Origin: Bidens hawaiensis
Lineage: Eukaryota > Streptophyta > Magnoliopsida > Asterales > Asteraceae
NCBI GenBank assembly: GCA_021521415.1
Contig: JAIQDT010014334.1
Location: forward strand, 124,001 to 188,000
Direction: 5' to 3'
DNA length: 64,000 bases
The translations under genes and the position numbers were made by a program. Shown in pieces: positions 11,701 through 22,017 of the stretch (positions within the stretch are counted from its first letter, which is position 1; every line of letters begins with the position of its first letter). Below the pieces are notes generated by a model that was not told where the DNA came from, did not search any database, and was given only the letters and a program-made list of their open reading frames with translations.

Positions 11701-11871
11701 ATTGACTAAAAGGGTTTACTAGTCGAATATAACAAAACGTTCACGTAAATTAACGTTCACGTAAATTTACTATTTTGCAACTAGTAAATTGACGTAAATT
11801 AACGTATTTCACGTAAATTAACGTATTTTGCAACTACACATAATTTTGTAATTTATAAAAGAGGGGGGGCA
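8795..11871. other. AT-rich intergenic sequence, no gene supported
   Basis: I see no open reading frame with recognisable content, no intron-exon structure and no terminal repeat. Near 9486-9535 an 8-bp inverted pair (CGGACACC/GGTGTCCG) is the only local structure. At 11740-11830 the motif ACGTAAATTAACGT is repeated four times irregularly. Confidence 0.5.
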
Positions 11872-12448
11872 ACTCTATAGAATATTAACCAAGTTTTAAA
11901 ACTGTTCCAATCAGACCATTCATAAAATCTTTTGTTCTAATCGAGTTACTAAAGCTTTCTTTTTGTTCTAATCATAGATTTTTTTACCTGGATAGCAGGT
12001 AATGTAGGTTTTTTTTTTATTTTTAAATAGTTTGCATGCAAAACATTTTTTAAAAATTAATAAAAATATATTTTAAATTGCAAAAAATAATAATAATCTG
12101 GAAAATTGCAAAAAAAAAAACTAAAAAATCGCAACAATAAAAAAACTGGAAAATTGCAACAAAATAAACTGGAAAATTTAAAAAAAAATCTTAATTTTAT
12201 TTATTTTATTATTATTTTTTTGCATTTTTTCATAATTAATTTTTTTTTCAATTTTTATTTTGTCACTTTTAAAAATATATTTTGCAATGTTAAACTATTT
12301 CAAAATACAAAAATCTACAAAAACCTGCTATCAAGGTAATATATATATGATTAGAAAAAGAGAAACTTTAGTGACCTAATTGGAACAAAAAATTTTATAA
12401 GTGACTTAATTGGAAAATTTTAAAACATGATTACTATTCTATAGAGTA
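11872..12448. mobile_element. MITE with long terminal inverted repeats
   Basis: The ends match as ACTCTATAGAAT / ATTCTATAGAGT. Similarity continues inward for roughly 130 bp on each arm with mismatches, including shared blocks around TTTTAAAACTGTTCCAAT and CTAATC, and the GCAGGT/ACCTGC pair at about 11995 and 12325. The centre (12010-12310) is extremely AT-rich with poly-A/T runs. I could not define a target duplication, so the superfamily is open. Confidence 0.65.
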
Positions 12449-12928
12449 ATCTCTTTATAAAATGTCAATGTTATTGAAGTTTCGCACCATAATTTTTTCA
12501 TTTGTAACTATAAAATATTCACTTTTGATATATAAAATTTTATCAAAATTATGACTGGTGCGGTAACTTCTCATACGACATTAAGACGACATGAAAACGA
12601 TATAATTAACATTATGTTTATACTGATTTAAGTAGCAAGCAAGTAAACAATTCTAAGCATTTTAATAAAAAAGTCTATGTTTGGATTGGGGTGTTGATGA
12701 ATGAATAGGTCATCACTCATTGTCAAGTAGTTTATAGTTAAAAATTTAAAAATATATACATTATAATTGAAACATGTCAATCCATTTACAACCGATCTAT
12801 ACTATATATAATACATCAAACAAGGATAAATTAAGACAATCATTATTATTATTAAGTAATTTATCACTTTTAAAGCATGAGGTACAATCTATAACAAGGG
12901 TAAAAGAGTAATTGACACAATAAATTTC
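12449..12928. other. AT-rich spacer
   Basis: No coding potential or repeat structure that I can support. It separates the long-TIR MITE from the 347-bp tandem duplication. Confidence 0.5.
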
Positions 12929-13622
12929 ACGTGTTATTCATTTTTTCTTAATATATCTACAATTTATACCATTTAACTTTGACTACCTTATGAATATTTT
13001 AAAAGTTTATACAACATTGCTTCCTCATCTTTAACCCTCAACTTGACAATTCTATTTAATGTTTTATTTTTCATATATTTTTAATATATTATGCTTAAAA
13101 AAAAGACAAATATACCGGTGCAACGAGCTCATTTTTTTCGACGTTTTGGTATAAAAAACTTTTAAAACCGATGTGTTTTTAAAACGTACATGTCAATAAA
13201 GCATTAGCGTACAATTCAAATGTGCAACTATAAATGAACCTATACATTACAAAACAGGCCTCCCATTTAACTATGACGTGTTGTTCAATTTTTCGTAATA
13301 TATTTACAATTTTTACCCTTTAACTTTGACTAACTTATGATAATTTTAAAAATTTATAAAAGATTGCCCCCTCATCTTTAACCCACAACTTGACAATTCT
13401 ATTTAATGTTTTAACTTTCTTATATTTTTAATATATTATGCTTTAAAATAAAATAAAAAACATACTATTGTAACGAGCTCATTTTTGTCGACGTTTCGAT
13501 ATAAAAAGCTTTCAAAACCGATATGTTTTTTAAAACTTACAAGTCAATGAAGCATTAAAGTACAACTTCAATATGAAACTAATAAACCTATAAAATATTC
13601 AAATACATAAACATGTATTAAT
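12929..13622. repeat. 347-bp tandem duplication
   Basis: Two head-to-tail copies, 12929-13275 and 13276-13622, each start at ACGTGTT(A/G)TTCA and share blocks such as CATCTTTAACCC, CTTGACAATTCTATTTAATG and CAACGAGCTCATTTTT, with scattered mismatches. Both end with similar purine-rich sequence. No ORF spans them. Divergence shows an old event. Confidence 0.8.
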
Positions 13623-14241
13623 GTGCAACCCACCCACGTTCTATTGTATGATTACCAGAGTCTATGTTCAAACACTCGCTGCATCACGTAGACACTCTAT
13701 TAATATAAGATAAAAGAGTTAAATAAACTGTATTTTAATTATATGAGCTTATTAGGTTTAAGTAAAAGTTAGGTTTTGGACACGATTAATAATCAAAAGA
13801 TGTTTACACTGAGAACTAACTAATAACAACAAATGGCCATGTTCTAGTTAAGAAAAAGTCACAAGATACTTTTTCTTTTTTCTAGTTACAGTTTAATTTT
13901 CATTTTAACATGACAAATAACTTAAATGCTACATATCTTTTATGAGCCTTAACCCTACTACATGATGGTCGTGATAATTGACAAAAATATCTTTACGTAC
14001 GTTGTTTCTGGTGCCAATTATTCAAGTAGAAATTTAAGACTGTCCGGCTTTTAAGGAAGATTAATTTTTATTTTCTTTTTGCAAATTGTTCCTTTTTTTC
14101 TTGTCAAATTTATTAATATTATTTTCTTGAATAATCATGTTAGAAAAATTCCAGATTGTTATTTTATGCTAAATGAGAAAGTATTGGACATAAAAACTAT
14201 GGAATTCCACATTTTTATGCTATGTCTAAATGAGGGGTTTA
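13623..14241. other. AT-rich spacer
   Basis: Nothing supportable as a gene. A short open frame near 14079 has no recognisable content and is biased by AT-rich composition. Confidence 0.5.
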
Positions 14242-14536
14242 GAGCATTCTCGATCTATTCTCTATTCTCCATCTCTATAATTACACTAAAGATATCATCT
14301 TTTCTCTCTCATTTTCAATTAAATATTATTTTTTATACTTTTATCATTAAATTTTCTCTCTTCACTCACAACCACTTTCAAAAATATTAAAAAATTATAG
14401 AGGTGAACAATGTGTTTCTCCAAATTTAACCATAAACAGTAACATTTTCTCTCTACTTCATTCACAACCACTTTTAACCATCTCTAAAAAATAGAGAACC
14501 CTCTCACGTAATTTGAAGAATGGGTTGAGAATGCTC
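14242..14536. mobile_element. Small MITE with GAGCATTCTC termini
   Basis: Perfect 10-bp terminal inverted repeats (GAGCATTCTC ... GAGAATGCTC) are flanked by TA on both sides. The 295-bp element has pyrimidine-rich inner arms in which TTTTCTCTCTTCACTCACAA recurs in a diverged form near 14447. The TIR is reminiscent of PIF/Harbinger-type MITEs, but the flanks do not form a clean TTA/TAA duplication. Confidence 0.7.
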
Positions 14537-15352
14537 TAATAGACCATAAATTGCCACGCTTCAAATATCACCTGAACAGTTGAACACACTGGTTATGGAT
14601 GACAAGTAAACTATATAGTTAAATATGTTTAAGTGGTGATGTGCTAAGAAGTTTCCATTGGAAAAACTAAAAACATGCGGTAATAACATTTGTTATACAT
14701 GTTAAACATGCACCAATAGCATTTGTTACAAAAAAAATTTCTGTCACCGAGAACGATAATAACATATATCACACATGAAAAGAAAATTGTTGTTACACAG
14801 GGTTTGACGGATTTTTATCCTATATATTGTGTGTGTAATTTGCTTACAATAAATTTATTTAACTCCAATTTTATTTGCTTCATTTTAACCCTGCATTCTT
14901 CTAATGCTTTAAAATTCCACAATTACATGCATAAACCTTACCTATATATAATATATATGTACATATATTAGTAAACAGTAACACTAAAAGGTTTAAAATT
15001 TCATATATTAAACTAAAGTATTAAAACGTGAAAGTGAATTAGTATACAGTTCATTATTTCTAAATTATCGTGGTGAATTTGTTTAATTTCAAGTAAAATA
15101 AAAAGTCAAACTAGTACAAAAATAAAGAAAACTTGAAAACAATGAAAAAGTAGATGCATAAAATTTGCGGGGCCACAGATATAAATTTCATTATTTATTT
15201 ATCTGCACAAATCGTGGGATGTTTGGAGAAGAGGCTAGAGTTGAAAAGTGTGTTTTGTGTGTATCTTACTATGATATGATTCTACTTCTAGACAAGAAAC
15301 AAAGATGACCCCGTTAGATTCAAGTTATAAAGAGGCTTCCAAAAATGGTAGG
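14537..15352. other. Intergenic spacer
   Basis: AT-rich, with no supported gene or repeat. Confidence 0.5.
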
Positions 15353-15388
15353 TAGACTTCTAAGGCTCAAGGAAACATCATCATTTGA
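15353..15388. repeat. 36-bp direct repeat flanking the copia element, left copy
   Basis: The sequence contains GACTTCTAAGGCTCAAGGAA and CATCATCATTTGA. It is repeated with two mismatches at 21217-21252, immediately beyond the other LTR. It ends 15 bp before the left LTR. Confidence 0.85.
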
Positions 15389-15403
15389 TTTGTTACGAGA
15401 TGC

Positions 15404-15710
15404 CAATTCAAAAACGAATCGATAACGGAAACACAAGCGAGCACACGATATTTAGGTAAACCTCTCGTATTATTATAATCAAGAAACTAACACAAAACTT
15501 GAATATAATAATCCCTCTCAATCATACAATAACCCTAACATGGCCATGTAATTATAGGAAGACCCTAACTTGGTAACAAGTAATTACCAAATATAAAAGC
15601 CCAATTGCAACCCCATAAACCCATTACATCATTAATGAATTCCATAGGCTCAATAGGTCAAACTCGGTCACCTAAACGTGATGGGTCTAATAAGATTGAA
15701 ATTACCAACA
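15404..15710 (-). repeat. 3' LTR of the second copia element
   Basis: Matches 20930-21216 along its length apart from about 20 extra bases (around GCACACGATATTTAGG). The inner edge (minus TGTTGGTAATTTC) is adjacent to the polypurine tract AGGGGGGAAT (minus strand) at 15711-15720. The outer edge is less certain, because sequence similar to the primer-binding region follows it. Confidence 0.85.
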
Positions 15711-15721
15711 ATTCCCCCCTA

Positions 15722-16101
15722 ATTTTCCGACTTGAAACTAGGAGATCTTCAACACCGAGCAATCTTCTCATCTCGTCAAACTTGATTCTCGCAAGTGCTT
15801 TCGTAAGAATGTCAGCTCGTTGTTCCTTTCCACTAATGTGCTCCAACGCTAACATTGCCAACTTTACATCCACATAATGTAATTGCCATCCTTCAGTAGT
15901 TGCAATGGCAATGAGCATATGTACAGACTCAAATCTCACCACCAGAGCAAAGACCTCATCAAAATCGACTCCAGGTTGTTGCACATAACTCTTTGCCACG
16001 AGTCTTGCTTTATATTTATTAATCGAACCATCTGCATTTCTTTTCACCTTGAAAACCCACTTCAATCCGATAGCTTTAGCCCCTCTCGGTAACTCGGTCA
16101 A
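15722..16101 (-). pseudogene. Fused N-terminal RT and C-terminal RNase H remnant
   Basis: The reading frame starts with the canonical beginning of copia RT (GAKAIGLKWVFKVKRNADG, then NKYKARLVAKSYVQQPGVDF and ATTEGWQLHYVDVKLA). It switches directly to the end of copia RNase H (ALEHISGKEQRADILTKAL, then KFDEMRRLLG). Everything between is gone, including the YVDD catalytic motif and the RNase H active site. The join is in frame and lies at the point where the normal sequence would read VDVKLAFL, so the deletion removed several hundred codons cleanly. Confidence 0.85.
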
Positions 16102-16138
16102 CTTCCATGTGTCGTTTTATTTAATGGATTCGAGTTCT

Positions 16139-17881
16139 TATGTGTTGAATAACACACTTATATTTCCTTTCAATTTTATGATGTTTTAATGATGTAATAT
16201 CAAATTTATGTAAGTTTAGGGGGTTAAGTGCAAAGATTTACAAAGTTGAAATGTTTTGTGTAGGTTATGGAAAGATGTGGAAAAAAAGGCAAGAAAAAGA
16301 GAACTTGGAGGGTTTAAGTGTCAAAGTTTCAAAGTTTAATCAAGGTCCGACCCAATCCCACTTCTTAAAAGCCTTTTATGTTATTATATTTAATTAATAT
16401 CAAGAGTTATCAGCCATTCATTAGGCCATAATCCCGAAATACAAAAGAAAGAACTCAAAACCCTAACTTGGGCAGCAGCTGCGATCGCAGCTACAGTACC
16501 CGGCGGCAGCAAAGAAAAAAAAGAAGAAGAGGCGGCCAGGGGCTGTTGTGACGGCTGAGGAAGAAGGAGAACATCAAGGAGGTCTTGTTGCAGCTATTAG
16601 AGATAATAATCATTCATAATATCAGCCATATATATTAAGTAAACATTCATAAACTTTACTTTTTGTCAAGAACCCTAACTTTGATTGATTTGGTTGTTTG
16701 TTTTACATTGTTTTGCAATTGATTGATAGATTGACTTGTTATTGATTGAATTTGGATCTTGAATGAGTTTTATCATGTTTATATTGATGTTTATGATGTT
16801 TACTTTGATTGTTTGTGGCTGTCCAAAATCTATGTTAGGCTAAACTTGTTTGTTCTACCTAGGATAGATGATTGTTGAGTAGTTTTAACTTGTTTAATGG
16901 ATTGTTAATGTTCAAGACTTAAATTATTGATGTAAAGTTTGACTAAACCATGAATTAGATTGTGTGTGATGGCTGTGTTTTATTTGTTATTACTTATAAT
17001 CCTCTTGAATTAGTTAATTGAATTAGTTTTGATTAATTGATTGCTTGTTAGACTCTTGACTTGGTGTTGGGGTTTATTTGCGGGGTGTACAACCGTAGGG
17101 ATAAGTGGGTAATATATCATTTAAAATCAGTTAAAAAACACATTCTTTGAGACCGAGAGGTGATAAGAAGTAACATTGTCTCATTGCTTTTACTTGTTAG
17201 AATTAAGACCGCGCGAGAGCGGGTTTTTGTCTTGTCAAGTTTAAGTGTTTATGTGCAATTAGTTGGTTTAATTTGGGTTAAGTTAGATTGTTCCTCTATC
17301 CTTGGTTGCGTAGTATTCGTCGCCATTAGGATAGTGTGTCGGTGAGACCGAAAGGTGAGTCGATATTTGAACACGTTAATAATTGTTTTTCCGGTTTGTT
17401 CTTTAAAAATCAACTAAAATAAGTTAAAGTTTGTTAGAGAGACTGAGAGGTAATTTGACTTTCTTAAACAAGTTTTGGTTGTGTCATCTTTTATAACCGG
17501 TGTCTTGAATATTTTCAATCCGTTGTCTTGTTATTTCTGTCAACATGATTCATTCCTAGGTAGACGTTTTTACATATTGAATTTAAATCAAAGTTTTCTA
17601 AAAGTGTTTTGTCAAACATTTTCGTTTAGTTAAATTAATTTAAGTAGTTAAATAAAATCTTAAAAATTAAATAAATATTATTTTGGTAAGTCTTGGTTAG
17701 AGTTTTCTTAATCATAAACGTTTTCACGTGTCTTTGAGTTCGACATCCGGACTTCCTTGATGCTATACTATTTATGATCGGTACACTTGCCGGTTTTGTG
17801 TGGTTTCTATAGGATTTTCGTTTTTATAAATTTAAAGCTTAATTGTGATTCGTTCTTTATTTATATTATACATTTTCACAC
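16139..17881. mobile_element. Nested 1.74-kb repeat, copy 1 (family unresolved)
   Basis: This block interrupts the copia sequence between integrase and RT. The interrupted copia sequence shows near-identical 9-bp repeats on the two sides, TTCGAGTTC (16130-16138) and TTCAAGTTC (17882-17890), consistent with a target duplication. The right-hand 1 kb (from about 16830) is homologous to 22690-23690. It contains recurring GAGACCGAGAGGT-like motifs and ends near CACTTGCCGGTTTTGTGTGG, which resembles leader/LTR sequence of Athila/Tat elements as I remember them. No protein is encoded. It is either a solo LTR-like element or a Mutator-length (9-bp) insertion. Confidence 0.6.
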
Positions 17882-18097
17882 TTCAAGTTCCGTTTGCATA
17901 ACCTTTATCCATTCCGGTTTGGATTTTGCTTCACCTCGGTTCACCTTCTTCTAACAAAAGAAGTTCAATGTCCTCCACTTCCGAACATAGGACATAATCA
18001 TTGAACTTAACCGGTGCGATCAGAACACGTGTAGATCTTCTCAAGTTACTTTCTGGTTCAACAAGTGCTGTTGTCGCTAAATTAGTTGCTGATGTCG

Positions 18098-18544
18098 CTA
18101 AACTTGTTGCTGAGTTGTTGGAATTAGCGACAGAATGTCATAATCTATCGCTAAAGGTGCTGATGGGCTGTCTGAATTAGCGACAGAAGCTGTTGCTGAT
18201 TCTGTTTCAGAATTTGGCGACAAAGCTGAATAGTCGTCGTTAATGTTGTTGCTTCCAATAGGCTCGGTTACAACTTGCCCAACTCCGGTATCAATAACCA
18301 CATTCCAATCAACCCAAAATAAATCCGACGCTAGCTCCGTTTCTTCATTGGTTTGACCCGAATTAGACCAAACCCACGTCTTCTTCTCGTCAAAAACCGC
18401 ATTACGAGCTATCACAACCTTCTGGGTCTTTGGATCGAACAACCTGTGTGCTTTGGACCCGGTCTCGACTCCGATATGCACTAAAATCCTCGAACGGTCA
18501 TCTAGCTTTTTCAAGTGAGTGCCCACTATCTTTGCATACGCCAC
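18098..18544 (-). pseudogene. Copia polyprotein segment after the integrase
   Basis: The 148-residue frame continues the integrase C-terminal region (HLKKLDDRSRILVHIGVETG, SKAHRLFDPKTQKVVIARNA), which is the conserved block following copia integrase. It is then a Ser/Thr/Asp-rich linker toward RT. It is separated from 18557-19057 by a stop or short shift near 18550. The linker runs on to about 17891, where the nested repeat interrupts it. Confidence 0.75.
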
Positions 18545-18556
18545 ACAATCGAATAC

Positions 18557-19057
18557 TTATAGATGAGCAATGTTCGGTTTCTTTTGTTTTAACATCTCGT
18601 GTGACGTCTTCTCCTTTAAGGCAATAATAGAAATCCGATTCTCTATGTGTGTTGCATGTCGGAGTGCCTCACCCCATAAGTAATTCAGAACACCCATTGC
18701 TTTTAACATACTCCGTATCATCTCCAATAAAGTTAGGTTCCGACTTTCAACCACCCCGTTTTGTTGAGGTATGTATGGTGTCGTTAGATGTCTTTGAATG
18801 CCTTCCATGTCAGAAAACTGGTTAAACTCATGTGAGGTAAACTCACCACCTCGGTCAGTACGAAACGTCTTGATCTTTTTCCCAACATCACTTTCAACCA
18901 ATTCCTTAAACTTCTTGAAAGCTTCAAACGCCTCATCTTTAGCCTTCAACAAATACGTCCAAACAAATCGTGAGTAATCATCGACTAAAACAAAAATGTA
19001 CCTATTACCCGCTATTGTTGGAGGGGGTAATCGGTCCACACAGATCATCATGCACAA
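18557..19057 (-). pseudogene. Copia integrase core
   Basis: The frame holds FVLVDDYSRFVWTYLLKAKD, the second catalytic Asp in RTDRGGEF and the Glu in QQNGVVESRN. With the first Asp in LVHDDLCGP (end of the 19005-19367 frame), the DDE triad is complete by sequence. Integrase joins the element cDNA to host DNA. Because the triad is split over two overlapping frames (a shift near 19010-19057), an active protein is not expected. Confidence 0.8.
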
Positions 19058-19367
19058 GTTCTAGGGCTCGAGTTGCCCTAAATGTCACCGAATTGGGAAA
19101 AGATTGTCTCGTTTGCTTCCCGACCAAACAAGATTCACATAACTTGTTTTCATGGTTAACACCACACATCCCTTCAACCATCTCCCTCCTAGCCATTAGC
19201 TTTATTGACTCAAAGTTCAAGTGACCATGCCTAGCATGCCACAACCAATTTGTTTCTTCAATTCGGCTAAGTAAACTAACCGGTTTACCAATCTTTAATT
19301 GTATCCAGTATATCCGATTATGGGAACGAGTCACCTTCATCAATAACCTACCTTGCCCATCATGCAT
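19005..19367 (-). pseudogene. Copia GAG-pre-integrase domain
   Basis: The 120-residue frame contains WLWHARHGHLNFESIKLM and CESCLVGKQTRQSF, the HHCC zinc-binding module of the copia integrase N-terminus, with all four ligands present (the His pair in WHARHGH plus CESC). It leads into the integrase core through a frameshift. Confidence 0.8.
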
Positions 19368-19457
19368 CGTAAGGTAGTTATCTTTTATATGAATATTACA
19401 CCCATGTTCTGAGGCTTGACCGAGACTAATAATATTGCTTCGAAGACTCGGTATAAA

Positions 19458-19730
19458 TTAAACATCTGTAAGCAAACGACGTTCACCACTTTTAGCCTCA
19501 AATAAAATCGACCCCTTACCGCTTATATCAACATAAAAGTCATCCCCAAACTTCACCTTTCCTGTAACACGATTGCTAAGTTCAGAAAATAAAGATTTGT
19601 TACCCGTCATGTGGTTACTTGCACCGTTGTCCAAATACCATTCATTACCATCTTTGGACTCGTATTTTTCGGGTATAACCTTCTTTTCATTCAAGAACAC
19701 CGTTTCTTGAACACACTTAATCATAAACAA
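19458..19730 (-). pseudogene. Copia aspartic protease N-terminal region
   Basis: The frame contains EWYLDNGASNHMTG, the retropepsin active-site motif of copia elements (Asp in D-N-G-A-S), and KVKFGDDFYVDISGKGSI. The protease would cut the Gag-Pol precursor. It ends early at 19458, with the rest in other frames. Confidence 0.75.
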
Positions 19731-19783
19731 TGATGGATCCCTTGTCTCAGATGCTTCATCTAACTTTGCTTCGCCTTGAACTT

Positions 19784-20150
19784 TCTATTTCCGGTTGGGA
19801 CACTTGTGGACAAAGTGTCCAAACTCATCACATCGATACCTTTGAGAGGTCCCGGGTTTTTCCCTTATGTTCACGGTTTTCCTAGTTCATGGCGTTTTCT
19901 TGATGACCGCGTTTTTTACCGTACTCGCGACCACCACGTTCTCACCCTCCTCCACGTCCATGGCCTCCACGAGTGGACTCACGATCATTGTATCGACTAC
20001 TTGAGGATTTAGACCTTTGAAACATAAGCTTACATTGGTTTCAGAATGCATGTCTTCTTCCTGAATCCGCTCCTCGTATGCTTTTAAACGTCCTACCACG
20101 TCTTCAAAACCAACCATTGAGATCCAAAGTTTGTTCAAGAGATGCAACAA
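19784..20150 (-). pseudogene. Copia Gag C-terminal segment with damaged CCHC knuckle
   Basis: An 87-residue segment (19887-20150) has the helical gag end (EDVVGRLKAYEERIQEED). About 50 nt further, near 19790-19830, another frame encodes RCDEFGHFVHKC, a CCHC knuckle in which the first Cys (normally C-Y/F-R-C) is Arg. The nucleocapsid knuckle is therefore lost. Confidence 0.65.
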
Positions 20151-20237
20151 TTTGAATAAACTTACTTCAGGGTAGACTTGAAAGGAACTTCTTGACCATC
20201 TTAGTTTCCTCGATCATCTCTTCTAAACTCGCGCCTT

Positions 20238-20651
20238 TTACGCCATACATGAGAGTTTTGTCACAAACTCATCAATGGTATCCGCCTCTTTCATCCTCAC
20301 ACCATCAAACTCATTCATAAGAGTTTCCAATCTTGCCTCCTTAACCCGATCAGCCCCCATATTACGCTTCTCAATCGCGTTCCAAATCTCCTTGGTCGAC
20401 TTAAGATTACCCGCTTGCATGATTGTCTCTTCCGGGATCGACTGATAAATCAACGCAATCGCGATGTTGTTTTTATCATCATCGGTTGCACCCGGATCAA
20501 TAGTATCCCAAACCTTACGCACGTTTAAAAGTACCTCCATTCGAATAGCCCATACTGTGTAGTTGGTAGAGGTAAGCATGGGACTTTGGAACGCATTCGG
20601 GTTCCCACTCCCTCTTACATCACTCGTCTTCACTGTTTCCTTATCACCCAT
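20238..20651 (-). pseudogene. Copia Gag core (UBN2-like)
   Basis: Starting at MGDKETVKTSD, the frame contains LTSTNYTVWAIRMEVLLNV, KEIWNAIEKRNMGADRVKEA and the FDGVRMKEADTIDEFVTKLS block typical of plant copia Gag. The first ATG of the open stretch lies ten codons further upstream, but the usual position relative to the LxxxNYxxW block favours the internal Met. It is cut off at 20238, and the rest continues out of frame at 19784-20150. Confidence 0.8.
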
Positions 20652-20913
20652 TGATCTTCGACAAACTCTAACCGCAAACACAAGTTGATCAAACTTTGTT
20701 GAACTAAAGAAAACAAAAGAATTAAAACCAACGTTTTATTCTTTTTTATTCCTTTTTCTTCGATTGTATCGACTGTGAACTAAAGAATCTAGGAGCCTTA
20801 AGACGTTTTTTTAAACAAATATCAACCACACTCCTTTTCTAGCAATTTAATGTGGAGGTGGGATTTCTAATTTAACACGCTAACTTGACGTCGGTCTTCT
20901 TGTTTGATTTGTT

Positions 20914-20929
20914 CCATGCTCTGATTCCA
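20914..20929 (-). other. Primer binding site, variant tRNA-Met type
   Basis: The minus strand reads TGGAATCAGAGCATGG, one base different from the common TGGTATCAGAGC core. It abuts the inner end of the 5' LTR. Confidence 0.8.
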
Positions 20930-21216
20930 ATTCAAGAACGAATCGATAACAGAAACACAAACGAGACCTCTTGTATTATTATAATCAAGAAACTAATACA
21001 AAACTTGAATACAATAATCTCTCTCACTCATAAAATAACTCTAACATGGCTATGTATTTATAAGGAGACCCTAACTTGGCAACAAGTAATTACCAAATAT
21101 ATAGGCCCAACTGCAACCCCATAAACCCATTACTTCATTAATGAATTCCATAGGCCCAATAAGTCCAACCCGGTCACCTACACGTGACGGGTCTAATAAG
21201 ATGGAAATTACCAGCA
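20930..21216 (-). repeat. 5' LTR of the second copia element
   Basis: Pairs with 15404-15710. Its outer end (plus strand ...TTACCAGCA) is directly followed by the right copy of the 36-bp flanking repeat. It has no intact TGTTGG start (reads TGCTGG), reflecting decay. Confidence 0.85.
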
Positions 21217-21252
21217 TGGACTTCTAAGGCTCAAGGAAGCATCATCATTTGA
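21217..21252. repeat. 36-bp direct repeat flanking the copia element, right copy
   Basis: 34/36 identical to 15353-15388. It directly abuts the LTR end. Copia elements normally duplicate about 5 bp. Confidence 0.85.
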
Positions 21253-21644
21253 GAAGGTATAAGTATTATTTTGATTAGAAATGGATATACTGTTTAAAAT
21301 AATAAATTTTTGCTATATCAAGATTGCCACTTTCAGTAGTTTTATCAATGGCATAAGTAAGGTTAAAACTTAAAAGTTAAAGACTCCCTAGCCTAGGCAT
21401 GCTTAATTTTACAATTAGTATTGACAATTAGTAAAGACTGAATAAAGTGAATATGACATTTTGTGATAAATATAGATATAGTCAAACTTGTTAACTGACC
21501 TATAATGTCTTTTTTTATAAAAATTGTTTTTACTTTTGTTGAACACTAATAATTCGTGGAATTCAATTACAATCACCATGGAATTTATTATGTACGATAT
21601 TTAAGTATTGAATTGGTTCATTGTGAATTTTTTAAGACAATCAC
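21253..21644. other. AT-rich spacer
   Basis: Host DNA between two retroelements. No gene or repeat recognised. Confidence 0.5.
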
Positions 21645-22017
21645 CGAAGAAACACAGATCTAATACTCTTAACGGGTCCTAGATCCAATGAGTCCACAGG
21701 GTAGGGTACAAACAACAACCGACAACTATACGAGTCCAATCTCCCAAAGTCCAGTGACAGAAACCTGCAAAACAGACACCATGAGCTTGTTACGAGAAGG
21801 ACAAGAGTGGGGGTCTTCCCGTAACCACCCTCCGGTGTGAGAATAAGTACTATTCCGGTGAAGATAAAGTACTTAGAGTATTTAGAGTAGATAGTTGGGA
21901 GTGAATGAATACCTCATGAAGATTGTGAAGTTATTTATAGCCGAAGGATGAGGGAATATTATTGGTCTGCTGTCCTCTTCTATAAAATGCTCTCATAATC
22001 GTCTGGACACGTGCCCT
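21645..22017 (-). repeat. Truncated 3' LTR of the Tat-type gypsy element
   Basis: Closely matches 53181-53560 (shared blocks include TTAACGGGTCCTAGATCC and GAAGTTATTTATAGCCGAAG). The minus-strand TATA motif TATAAATAAC lies near 21930. Similarity ends abruptly after CTGGACACGTGCCCT, where the unrelated repeat at 22018 begins, so the U3 part of the LTR has been lost. Confidence 0.85.

Larger units (their letters stand above)
15404..21216 (-). mobile_element. Ty1/copia element with deleted RT and a nested insertion
   Basis: Minus-strand element with two LTRs, a tRNA-Met-type primer binding site at 20914-20929 and a polypurine tract at 15711-15720. Genes run in copia order: gag, CCHC remnant, protease-like, GAG-pre-integrase, integrase, then a joined RT/RNase H remnant. 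The core of RT is deleted and several frames are broken, so it is non-autonomous. A 1.74-kb repeat is inserted between integrase and RT. The LTRs differ by many substitutions and an indel of about 20 bp, so the insertion is old. Confidence 0.85.
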
